From: Phallusia mammillata
Lineage: Eukaryota > Chordata > Ascidiacea > Phlebobranchia > Ascidiidae
Length of the DNA: 64,000 nt
Direction of reading: 5' to 3'
Assembly: GCA_003260075.1 (NCBI GenBank)
Contig: QLIY01000202.1
Location: 1-64,000 of the forward strand
Below are positions 45,801 through 57,117 of the stretch, one piece after another. Position numbers and translations under genes: made by a program. Under the pieces are notes generated by a model. That model searched no databases. It worked only from the letters and a program-made list of their open reading frames with translations, and had not been told where the DNA came from. Each line of letters starts with the position of its first letter. The stretch's first letter is position 1.

Positions 45801-48800
45801 GATTTGAACCACCAACCTGTTGAACAACTTGTACTGTGTTTAGATCACGTGAGATGAGTGGACTTGAAAGTTACCTGAGAACGCCCGAGTACTTCACTCG
45901 AGTTAAGGAACTCTGCTCAGGAGTACCGGAAGACATGGATCGACAGAGAGTGGAGGAGAGTGTGAGGAAACGCGTCCTCCCGAGAAAAGATGTAAGAAAT
46001 CTGGTTGGTGGATTTAAAATCTTCACAGTACATCTAAAATCTTTGCTGTGCTCTGTAACGACCCCCCCCCCATTTGTCGCTGAGTCAGCATGCAACGGTT
46101 GTCAAATACGTACACCAATATATTGGTGATTTTAAAACACTTTATTTATTACGGGAATTGTGAATTACAAATAAAAGTCCTTCGAATAGCACAAAAAAGA
46201 TAAATAACTTTCACTATTCAGTTGCTGTTATCGCAAAGGTAATTTATATTTCCGTAATCAAGTTACTTTAGCGCCAAGGAATCACTTTATGTGCGTTGAA
46301 ATATCGACGTGCATTCTCACATTAAGTTGTGTTTCAGGTGACGTTCTACCCCAGTCCGACCGATTCGTGCCTCACCTTGGCCGTTCTACACAGCATTATC
46401 GCAAGTAGGTGAAGTTTACAAATCTGTAGTGCAGATTTTCACAAAATTTCAAACGTATGGTATTAAGCTCAACCTATATATTGTTGCCATTAAATTGTCT
46501 TTTTAAGGTAATTTTTCATAACCCTGCTTCAAGTAAGGCGGAAAATAGTGAATAAAATTGTACATGCACAGTTGCACATTCTGAAACCTTTTCGTTGGAG
46601 GAAAGTCAAACTCCACAAAATTGTTCATTTTGGCCCAAAAACTTAATGACATTTTTTTGTTATTTACGAAGTTTATGACTATGGGCCTAATATGGTTATA
46701 TATGTGTCAGTGTAGATTTCCCACTAAAAGTTTTCAACTGTATGATATTGAGAACAACTCATATATTGTTGCCATTAAATTGTCTTTTGTTTTTACGGTA
46801 AAAGTCTACGACTAGGCTATACCTAATATGATTATATGTATAGATGGAAAATCGTCACCCCCCCCCCTAAGCTCAACCTATATATTGTTGCCATTAAATT
46901 GTCTTTTTAAGGTAACTTTACATGACCCTGCTTCAAAAGTTAGGTGGAAAGTGAATAAAATTGTACTGCAGTACTGTACATGTACAGTTGCTCATTCTAT
47001 AACCTTTTTGTTGGAACTAAGTCAAACTCATCACAAAATTGTTCAATTTGGCCCGAAAACTGAATGAAATGTGTCTATGAGGAAGTCTACGACTAGGCCA
47101 TACCTAATATGCTAATATGTGTAGATGGAAAATCATCCTTTCGTTCACAAATCCGTCTCGCGCTCGCCTGGAATCGGATGGACGTAATACGTCATCTTGT
47201 TCCATCGCGTGAAGTCTTCGAGAAAGAAGAGGACGCTTACATGGTTTACCTCACTATGGCTCTAACCCTGGATAGATCCGAGTTCCTGGAATATCTCAAA
47301 GAGCTTGGAATCAGTCTGTGGAACTCACTTACTGTTAAAACTCTATGGACTTTATATTACAAGGTAACAAGGAGCGGAACGTTGCGGGTTTAAATCTTGC
47401 CTTGAACGCACTTTTCTTATATTTTTAAAATGTTTATTTGTAGTTCGCTATTTAATATGTAAAGATAAAAAATACCATTACAACATTTGTAAACAAAATG
47501 TAAAAAAACAATATTTGTATGTTAAGTATACTTACCTTGGCCGCTTTCGAAAATTTAATACTATTTTAAACTAAGGTAAAACCTTATGCCTCAAGTGCTT
47601 TAAAAACTAGCTTTTGATCCACAATGTTTAGTAGCTGATTAAGATAATTTGCTTGTCATAATCATGTTAGGAAGTAAAGTATGACGGCAGGAAGAGTTAG
47701 AGAACATCCTGTACATATTTCTCGCTCGTCCTCGCTTGCTTAATAACAACAACAACTAAAACGTCAAACAAACCTTCCTGTAACAAAACAAACTCATCAC
47801 TAACCGAAGGCGACTTAAACTGTTTTTGTTTCAAGCCTTTGTTCAAGGAGGGTTTCGAAACCCGGGTTTCCCCTACTTTACACGGTCTCGTGGCATCTTA
47901 CAGTGACGCAAAAACCCAATTGTTACGTCACGTTGGAAAAGCGATCACCACCTTGACACGCCATCAAGTGTCGGAATTGTACAACTCGCAAAAATATCAG
48001 TACTTTGACGCAGCCGGTAAGAGCCTGTATTTCAGTTATTTTCTCGTTTAAAACTCAGATTAAACCTGTTGTAGTGCCTGTTGTTATAGGCCAAGGATCT
48101 AAACCCGACCACCTCAAAACTTTTCACGTGGCTGGAAATAGCTTGCCTTAAAAATTCATTATAAGCTGGGATGGGATTCGAACTCACGTCGCAAATTCAT
48201 TGAAACTAAAATCATTAGGTTTACACCCAAACTGCCATGACTTAGTTTAACCGTTTTTTTAATGTGAGATTGAGCTTCTTAACCAATGTAACTATATAAA
48301 AGTTGCTAATATATCTCTTATAGATAATAGGCCAGTGCTTCTTAATTAATAAACCCAGAAATTTTGCAAACGTATTTCTTATTGTGTTTGTGGTGAAACA
48401 GAATTTACGGACCACAAAGCTCGTGCGACGGCGACAATGATTTCCCAGGTGGATGAGACTCCGGTTGCTCCTCATCCTGAGAGGGATCTTTTCTTCTGGT
48501 GCCTCCTCATGGGAAAGAACGAACTAGCATCCCTCTTCTGGAAGGGAGGATACTCACTGATGGGTTAGTGCCGGGTTCTGTCAATTATCGTGACGTCAGA
48601 CCTCTGCAACGTCATTGAATTCGACGTCACCGTATATAATAGCCAGTTGAATAACAATTTTAGACACATCTCATTCTTCTACTTTGAGCCGAAGGTCAGT
48701 TAAGATGAACATAAATTCATAACTGCCCTGAAGCGCCTATTCAGACGAGTCCCGGCAATACTCCTGTCATGGGTTCGCGAATCCCACCGCAGGCTACATT

Positions 48801-51800
48801 TTTCTAGCCTACGCCTTGCCATATGGTGGTGAATGCTTGGTGACCAGGCAGATTCGGTACAAGGCCTTCAATGGGCCTGGCGTACTGTGATTTAGTCGAT
48901 AGCGTTGCGAGTAATTTCATTTACGACTACGTCATTTACAAATCATCTTGACGTCAGCAACTTTATTGAATTTGTTGTCGTTTTGACCAAATCTTATATA
49001 ACAGCTAGCTGAATAACAAGTTTTTTAATAATATGTTAGACAAGTTTTATTTTTCTCGTTTGAAAAGTTTGCTAATGATACGAATGTTGAATGTTGAATA
49101 GTTAGCCAAAGGTCATTTGGGGACAGATAGATTAATAATAATGACATCATTTCCAGCTTCTGCAATCATTGCGAGCGCTGTGACGAAATCCCAAGCCGAC
49201 ATGCTTGACAACACATTGCAAGGAAGTGACGTAGCCGAAAGCCTTTACGAACAATCGACGTAAGTTCCGGTCACAATTAACTTTGTTTTAATCACTCTAC
49301 TTTCATATATTTAATCATCATAATCATTATGTTTGTGACAGGATGCATATGCAGATATCCTCATAATGTACTTGTACTTAAATAACTTAAACTAAAATCC
49401 CAGTTCGTTGCCTGGTGGATAAACACTTTGGCAGCGACAGATTTATTAACATTCTTTACCAATTTTATGAATTTTACCCAGTTGGATGTCTTATGTGTAC
49501 AGTTTCACTGACATGATATGTGTACGCTTTTTTATAGATACCGATGATGCTGTAAAGGCGAAATATATATTTTAAGGGCGAATCACCGTTTTTCATAAAC
49601 TCAGAGGCAATATATATCTTAGTGTCTTAAAGACGAATGACTTAATGTTTCATTACCTCAACCCATTAATTTAATTACGATTAAACTTGTGTATTTTCAG
49701 GGAGTGGGCGGACACAGCGATTGAGTTCCTGACAACTTCGTACAAACTAAATCGTTCATCCACACTTTGTCAGCTTACACAAAAGATTGAGGTAAACCAG
49801 TGAAACCCAATTTTCAAGACACTAAAAAACGATTAAAATTTCGAAATGTTTCCAGCATGCTGCCAAAAGATTAATCTTGCAGCAATATCGTTAAGGGAAT
49901 GATCCCTTTAACTGTTACAGACGAACGCTGTTTTTCTACAAAGGCTTTTGCTAATAACATCACCATTTATCTATGAACTTTATTGTTGCTTATACTGCAA
50001 TGCATTTTTTTATGTAAAAAAAAACCTGATTTGAATTCTCAGCGTCTTGGAGGTTGTTCTGTTCTGAACCTGTCGTACGTTTGCAAACACCGGGAATTCA
50101 TCGCGCAACCCGCCGTACAAACTGCCCTCGACTACATCTGGTACGGGATGACCAAACAAGAACAACCGCTCTACAAAGTAAGTGAAATCGCCGCCATGTT
50201 CCCTGGCACATGGGTTGCGCTACAACGCAAATTGCTGCTGTATCCAAGTTATACGCAAAGTACCTAATATACCCTTACGTTAGAGCAAAAATTCCCCCCC
50301 CCCCTGCTGTATCCAAGTTATACGCAAAGTACCTAATATACCCTTACGTTAGTGAAAAAAAATATATTGGAATTTTATACATGATTTTAACTGTTGGTTG
50401 ATAGATGGAGTTGCGGTTTGATGTATGATTTCAATATACGTAGCAAATATACGTAGCGTTGTATTATTTTATAACGCATTTTTTTATCGAAAACCTGAAC
50501 CTAAACCGCACATTAAACACTTATGAATGAAGGCGTAACAGATTCTGTTTAAATAAAACTTTGATAGCCATTTTTACGAGACATAAATATATTTTAAAAG
50601 TTACCAATTTATGACACTTTTTTCTAATTTTATGTATCTGTAATACGTTAAAGAAACGTGATATTTAGTCGCAATTTGGTTTGGCTAAATTTTAAACTGG
50701 GAATTTTTAATTTACAATCTTAGGTTTACTCAAATTTTTTCCCGTTTCTACCATGTAGGTGATCATCACTTTGATTTGCCCGATTGCCGTCCCTTGTCTC
50801 AACGTGATCGAGCGGAAAGACGTTTTCACAACCGACATGTCACAGGTACGAGTTTATGAGAGGACAAAATATTGTGCAGTTCGAAGTTAAGACATATGTG
50901 ACTTGCCAATGTAATACACCAAGAACGTTTTCCTTTTATGTCCCAGACATACCGGTCCTTGTACACCGAAGTGGAAGACGATAGGGCCATGAACGGACCC
51001 GAAGCTGGTACGTATAATACAACAACTTTTAAGTTGCTGCGCTTTTAAATCGCCCCCCCCCCCCTTTATTGTTGAAACGTTTCGGCAAATGCTCATGCCA
51101 TCATCAGTGATCACTGAGTATGAGTCGAATCATGAGAGCACCATTTAAAGTTGCTGCGCTTTTAAATCGTAGTTTGCAAAAAATCAAATAAAAAACAGCG
51201 GTTACTAACAAAATAGTATTTTTTAATTCGAGTTACATATTCCACTGTCAGTCATGATTGTGTGGGATTCGTAGCCACAATGTTTATATTACGTGTGTGT
51301 ATGATTTCTATGTGTTCACATCGGTTGGTGCTTAGGAATCGGTGGAGTGCTAAATTTCATCGAGACGTGGGGCAGAAAAGGTGAGGGGGTAGCAGTCGCC
51401 CAAAGCAGAAACCGAAGTCGTCTCGTCAATGCGATGAGAGATACTTACGATTATTTCAACTCACCCAGAGTGAAGTTTCTTGTTCATTCGGTGAGTGGGA
51501 AGTTTGTTCAATCAGTGTGATTTTGTGTTTTTTGTTGTTACTTATATAATATCCGTTGGAGCACCAACTCCTGGCTGCGTTCTGCCTGCGACAAATACAA
51601 TGGTGGGCTTTCTTTGTTTATTTACTTTTTGATAAGAGTCCTATGCGTCTTATCAAAACTTTTCTTAAGTTAATTCAAGTTTAATGTTTGCTTCTGAAAC
51701 AAAAACTGTGACTTCTATTTTCTTATGTGCGTGTGAAAAAACTATATTGGTTGGTTTTCTATGTTTCTTTTTTGAAAGGTGTCCTATAGGCTACGCCTTA

Positions 51801-54800
51801 ATAAAACTCCTCTCAATTTAATTTTGTTTTGGTTATTAATTCTTTTTTTAATTTCGTTCCTTACTGTTTTAAACGAAAGTCTTAAGGGTGCGGCTGCATG
51901 CTGCGTCTTATAATATTATGTCTATTTTATGTAAAAAAAATCCCCCCCCCCAATTTCGTTCCTTACTGTTTTAAACGAAAGTCTTAAGGGTGCGGCTGCG
52001 TCTTATAATATTATGTCTATTTTATGTAAAAAAAATTGCATTGGCGTATTTTCAACCGCGAGGTTTTTGCAGCTGTTTCTCGATTCTGTGGCACTAGTGC
52101 AGTGTTTCTGTACTGCCACGTACCATTTTCATGTCCGGTTTTAAAATTAATACAATACAATACAATACAAAGTCCATTTTTTGCCCCCGAAACAAAAATT
52201 TTGTTGTATATTTTCTTCTGGACATGTGCCAGACTTGTTTCTTTGGCGTTTGGACATATTACCTTACACTAACATGGTATGTGTTGTTTCAGATGATTTT
52301 ATCCATCAACATTATAATGTTGAGTTATTACATACTGGCACAGGATTATTACTCGCAACGCTATCACCCCGCTCACTTTGTTGTGTCAATCATTCTCGCT
52401 CTCTACTTTGTTGGGATTGCTGTGGACGAAGTTAGACAGGTAAGCATCTCACCCCTAACACTGATATAATCAGGGTTGCCATACCGTCCTTATTTCTAAG
52501 AAATGTCCTTATATTTGACTTGTAGTCCTTATTTTGTCTTATTTTCAACAATTGCTATAGTCAAATCCACGCTACAAGTAAAAGTAAACCTAGACCCGGC
52601 CTGTTGTGAGATGCACTTAGTATTTTCTACGAACAACCAGTTGCTGAAACAGATTGTTTCTTTCCAAAATATATTGCAAATATTATGTCATGGCTCGTAT
52701 AAATGTCAAGATTTGTTCAAAAACACTTGTTTCGTTTCGCATAAACATTATTTTTCGGTTGTCCTTATTTTTGGTTTCAAGTCGATGGCAACCCTGGATA
52801 TAATAATGATAGCTGATTGAAACTGCATTGCACCATTTTTTAACCAACTGCTAGGGTTGTTTATTTTATATCTAAGCAAAGATTTTGGCCACTTCAGGAT
52901 CAAATAACGTTCTATAAATTCGCAATACATGTTTTATGCTTTTCACAATATTTGTCTATTACTACAGTAAAGCTATACTTGTTAAGATAGTGTAGAAGCA
53001 AGTGGTTATTGCGAAAAACGACGTGAAATAAATAAAATAATTAAACCTTTACCCTAGTTTGCTAACATTACAGCGTGGTAAATGTTGTACGAAGGGAAAT
53101 TATTTAGTTGGAATTTGAATCGGACTTTATTGACAGTGTACAATTATTTGATTCTGTTTAGTTTTTATCGATCGAAAGCACATCTTTCACGGGCAAAGTT
53201 AAGTCTTGGATTGGAAGTCCTTGGAACCAGATGGACCTTATCCTTGTTTTATGCTATGCAACTGGTATGTAATGGATTGTTGTTTACAGTTTTTTAACAC
53301 TATGTGATAAATGTTTGTTTACCTAAGTCAGAATGAAAAACAAAATCACAAAAAGATAGTTATATATATAGGCAGTTGCGTGATTCGGCCGGTTCGCACC
53401 GGTTCTATAGAACTGTTTCATGAAATTTTATGAGATCAACGAACCGGTTAGTATTACTGGTTACTGCCAATGGACTTTTTGTAACATAACCGGCTGATAA
53501 ATATGACTTTTGTGATAGTACCGGATGACAAAAAATTTAAATTCCACCATTGTATATACTATTTAGGTATACCTCCATTTGTATATTATTCCCAACCGTA
53601 TATAAACGATGACATTTTCGCTGTGTGTTGAAATGGTCCGAGCAGAGTTTATTTCGCTTGGTGGAGAAAGAAACCGTAGCGACACAATTGCACTAAAACA
53701 ATCACCCACCAACCCGGAATAACTGCGCAACGTTAAAACATGTATTTTTTGGTGCAGGTCAAATCATCATGTGGACGAAGCATTATGGCGACAATGTGTG
53801 GTATAGTGGAAAACTTCTGCTGTGCATCGCCCTCTTCGCAATGTACATCAGATGCTTCCAGGTCTATCTCGTCTTCAAGTACTTCGGACCCAAAGTCTAC
53901 ATGATGAGACGGATGGTAGGTTTACGTAACTATGACGACATATAGAGCTCTGTGACGTATGTTACGATTTTTGTTTTTTTGCAGTTGAAAGATCTGGTGA
54001 TTTTTCTTTCGATCATGGGACTTATCTTTCTCAGTTATGGCGTCATTCTGTTTTCGGTGCAGAATTATCCGAATCAAGCAAAATCGTGAGTTGGAATAAT
54101 TAGAACGCAAGTCATATTCTGCGCAAATCACCAACATTGCTTTATCTAAAGAACTTTCAAACGAAATTTGACTTACTTGTTTGGGTGGTAACAAAACCCT
54201 AAATAACCAATATACACACTTCTAGCAAAAATATGTGGAGCGTGCATAAAACTGCATTATTTTTCCACTATTTTCTTGCGATGTTTGTTCACAGGTTTAC
54301 AAACAAGATGAACATTACTTCGTTCGACACGTTTTTCTTGAGCATGTACAACAACATAATCCGGATTCCATACTGGCAACTTTATGGAAACGAGCTGGGG
54401 TCGGCCACAGCAGCTCAGACAAGTAAGTCTTGAGTTCAAATGCCCAAAAGCAACCGACATCAACCTAACTCAAGTAGAATTCGTTTATAAGAGATGATTT
54501 TTTAAGTATTTTGGTGTCTAAACATGATTTGGTGCACCCAAAAAATCAGCGTTTTTTCCATGTTGCAATATTTCCACTACTTTTCATTTCAAATGTTTTT
54601 ATTTGTGTTTTCAGGTTACGGAATAATTCCTGCGTTCCTCACTTGCTTCTACATGTTGTTTTCGAACATTCTCATGCTCAACCTGCTCATTGCCATGTTC
54701 AGGTGAGAGCAAGATATAATTGTTTACGTGCTAAAGTTCATAAGCATGATAAGCATACACAGTGGCCACTTGCTATCAGATTATTTATAAATACAACCAG

Positions 54801-55960
54801 TGGTGGGATTCAAATTTTTTTTCAGCCGGTTCTATCACAAAAGTCATCATTTTCAGCCGGTTCTGTTACAAAAAAACCCATTGACAGTAACCAGTAATGC
54901 TAACCAGTTCGCTGATCTAATAAAATTTTCGGCTGAATCCCGCCACTGGATCCACCTGATTTCACATAAAGAAGCAAATAATCTATTTCTCGTTAGGAAA
55001 TAGCCTTCTTCCGTGTGGGAAAGGACATTTTTTGTTAGATTATTCACATATTGAAATAATATGACGTAATTTTAATAAAAAACTAATTTCTGTGTTTTAA
55101 AGTATGATTTCTATTGATTTTAGTTACACGTTTCAAACGATCGAAGACCGCGCGGGAATTTTCTGGAGTTATCACAGATTCGATGTAGTTGAGGAATTTT
55201 GCGACAGACCTTGGCTCCCAGCTCCCTTCGTCATCATTGAAGATATTGCGCGGTTCATTAACATATGTCGAAACGGTCCAGTGGGCTTCAGCGCCTTCCG
55301 TAAGTTGTGTGTAGAGCCGCAAAAGATTTTCCCACTAATGTTAAGTGCTATTTCTCTGTAATAGCCTAATATTCAGAAATGTTGCCTTTACTCTGTATTA
55401 GATAAAACGTTCGTTTGGGTAAGGAAGCTGTTTTACTTGATACGTTCTTTGTTTTCTTGCTTGTGGGGCTATCGTGTATGATTAAAGGGTTGTAGGATCT
55501 GATCCCGTCTCGGCCTTTTGTTCCTTTCTGGGCAATGGGTTCATCCGATTTGAAGTAAAAAATACAGCATTTCGTTCAACGGGTTCAAAACTGGTTATGT
55601 TTGAGAGGCTATTAATCTACCATTGATAACTCACAGGAAAGCCAGTGAGTCATGAACAAGAAACGGAACTCTTCTCATTTGAACAAGAGGTTCTAAAGAA
55701 AATGTCAAAGAAATTGGAACAAAAACATCGAGAGGAAAATCTCCTCACCATGATTGCAGAGCAGTAAGTCCGCAAAATATTTGTTCAAGTATCTTAAATA
55801 TGATCGGAACATGAGCAAAAACTTTGAAACATGATTTCTAAACCTAACCAACTGTTTTGACAGGCAAAAGGAACTGCAAATGTCAGTGAAGCAGCTACAA
55901 GACATGGAAAAACTTCGAACAAATTCGCATGTCAAAAGAATTCAATCGACTCCACTTTAA
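42847..55960 (+). CDS. TRPM: TRPM-family cation channel (TRPM2/TRPM8-like clade)
   Basis: Twenty-four exons, all in phase: 42847-42948, 43414-43680, 43983-44163, 44620-44764, 45844-45991, 46338-46404, 47125-47363, 47836-48016, 48402-48563, 49157-49259, 49701-49791, 50043-50177, 50759-50845, 50947-51007, 51336-51490, 52293-52439, 53162-53264, 53758-53915, 53985-54085, 54295-54422, 54615-54702, 55124-55299, 55637-55763, 55864-55960. About 1083 residues (1101 codons with the possible first exon). Order: TRPM homology region, S1-S2 (exon at 52293), S3 (SPWNQMDLILVL), S4 (CFQVYLVFKYFGPKVYMM), S5, pore segment RIPYWQLYGNEL, S6 (NILMLNLLIAMFR), TRP helix with FWSYHRFDVVEEF, then a coiled coil (EVLKKMSKKLEQKHREENLL) to the stop. 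NLLIAMF-YTFQ fits TRPM2/8. No NUDT9-like domain follows. The 5' end is unsettled. Confidence 0.92.
44940..45608. mobile_element. hAT element (Charlie-like termini) with internal haplotype duplication
   Basis: Begins cggtggttcccaacc and ends gtttgggaaccactg; flanks ctctaata at 44932-44939 and 45609-45616 are identical. Inside, 45126-45333 and 45345-45550 are allelic copies around C 45334-45344. Lies in a TRPM intron. Confidence 0.85.
45126..45550. repeat. Haplotype duplication around an 11-C spacer (TRPM intron)
   Basis: The first join in which the spacer is C, not G. Copies 45126-45333 and 45345-45550 both start tagcaacaataagataaatt. Confidence 0.85.
46062..46071. repeat. 10-C run without a visible flanking duplication
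   Basis: Same spacer length as the others, but left and right flanks do not match, so the joined pieces may not overlap. TRPM intron. Confidence 0.5.
46464..47138. repeat. Haplotype duplication around a 10-C spacer (TRPM intron and start of an exon)
   Basis: Copies begin taagctcaacctatatattg at 46464 and 46868, with C 46858-46867 between. The left copy ends with the acceptor and first bases of the exon at 47125; only the right copy reads on into the exon. Confidence 0.8.
48696..48895 (+). repeat. Composite SINE/MITE copy (tRNA-like B box)
   Basis: Starts gatgaacataaattcataac, contains the B-box-like ggttcgcgaatcccacc followed by gcaggctacatttttctagcc, as in the minus-strand copy near 3 kb, and ends with gggcctggcgtactgtgattt, the terminus of the 32682 MITE. 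TRPM intron. Confidence 0.6.
50236..50356. repeat. Haplotype duplication around an 11-C spacer (TRPM intron)
   Basis: Copies from 50236 and 50305 (tgctgtatccaagttatacg) flank C 50294-50304. Confidence 0.85.
51026..51170. repeat. C spacer with a hammerhead-like core beside it (TRPM intron)
   Basis: The segment aagttgctgcgcttttaaatcg occurs at about 51030-51052 and 51148-51169. Between them lie C 51053-51064 and a segment whose minus strand reads CTGATGATGGCATGAGCATT, then TGCCGAAACG. Confidence 0.6.
51850..52036. repeat. Haplotype duplication around a 10-C spacer (TRPM intron)
   Basis: Copies 51850-51941 and 51952-52036 flank C 51942-51951 and differ by a small indel in gctgcatgctgcg. Confidence 0.85.
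53373..53552. mobile_element. hAT-like MITE, CAGTGGTGGG family, copy 4
   Basis: Reverse-oriented, diverged copy keeping the full centre (tactggttactgccaatgga) that the poly-G copies lack. Flanks tatatagg and tatatact match at six of eight bases. TRPM intron. Confidence 0.7.
54798..54948. mobile_element. hAT-like MITE, CAGTGGTGGG family, copy 5
   Basis: Begins cagtggtgggattc, ends gaatcccgccactg. The 3' part is shortened relative to the 2455 copy, and the flanks no longer give a clear duplication. TRPM intron. Confidence 0.7.
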
Positions 55961-57117
55961 CGATCACAGGAAACGTGCTGATGGGAAATGTTCGGGCAGT
56001 TTGCAAATAATTACAAACTGTGTAAGTTTAAAAGTGCGCCATAAGTATTAAAATATGTTTCTGTACTTAATTGTTCCAGCCAACAGTTGTTTCATGATGT
56101 GTGAGTATTTTTCTGCTGTGTTGCTTGTGTTCAACAAATATGCTTCCCCTATTTTGTCGATTTCTTGGTTGAGTTTTTATTCTTTTCTCTTGCTAGTTCT
56201 TCTCAGCCTCGGTACTTAGTTCCTCCAGTTGATTCTGTACATTTTACTTTTAGCCCCCGTTAGTTCATTTTCCGTTGAGCCTGTTTAATTGTTCCATATC
56301 GCGTCGAGTGCAATTTTGATGATGATAGTTTGATGACTGTATGAATCGGCAAGATAATGTACACAGATGACTTGTGTTTTGTAATTAATGTCATAAAGCA
56401 GATATACAGACAGTAACATTAGTTGGAAAGCAAGTAAAACAGCTGTTTGTGAAAACTAAGATCGTTATTTTAGGTTTGGTGTAGCCTATGTAGTAGATTT
56501 GTCAGAAACAAAGGACTTTTGTACTGCTCAAATTACATTTAAATAAAATCATAATACGCCAGGCCAGTTAAAGGCGTTAGACCGAATCAAACCTGGCTCA
56601 CAAGCCCTCAGCCTGGCGTACTATGATTTATGAGTATGTACGCCGTGATCGCTAGCTTTGTTTTAAAAATCAACGTTTATAAAAGTTATATATTTTTGAA
56701 GTTTTTGCTTCGTTTCCATATAGGTTGTTAAGATTGTCAAAAATACATAAATGACGGTTACCAGTCGATTGACACGAAACAGGTTTGCCCGGAATCCGAT
56801 GAGGGGAAAGCGAATGCACGAAAAAGGGGAAGGGGAATTTTAGAACGTCGTTTGTAATTATGTCTTGTTTGTTGCTAAGAAAATGAGAAATAAAGTAGTT
56901 TTAGTTTGTTTTATTGCATCTGAACAGTTACTAAAATATTTTACTCTTTGTTTCTCTACTTTCGATGAGATAGGGAACATAATAATTGTAAAGTAGACAG
57001 GTGGCGGTGCTATTGGGCATAGAGCCATTAACCGTGTTTTTGGCCAAATAATAACAATTGTTTTCTTGTACAGTCCAATAGTAACTTAGACTTTGTATAA
57101 GATGCTAGTAAACATTA
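55961..57117. other. TRPM 3' UTR and intergenic region
   Basis: No coding exon. AATAAA occurs near 56542 and 56888. Contains the MITE at 56547-56628. Confidence 0.5.
56547..56628. mobile_element. MITE with AATCA-AGTACGCCAGG inverted ends, copy 2
   Basis: Left end aatcataatacgccaggcc and right end gcctggcgtactatgatt are inverted copies. Same family as 32682-32775. Confidence 0.65.

Noticed and set aside
45780..45845. Possible tRNA gene (gggatttgaaccaccaacctgttgaacaactt)
   Set aside because: Only a B-box-like stretch is present; no cloverleaf can be completed. The same holds near 28040, 29075 and 48180.
54800..55003. Frame following the TRPM S6 exon
   Set aside because: Mostly MITE sequence within an intron; the true next exon starts at 55124.
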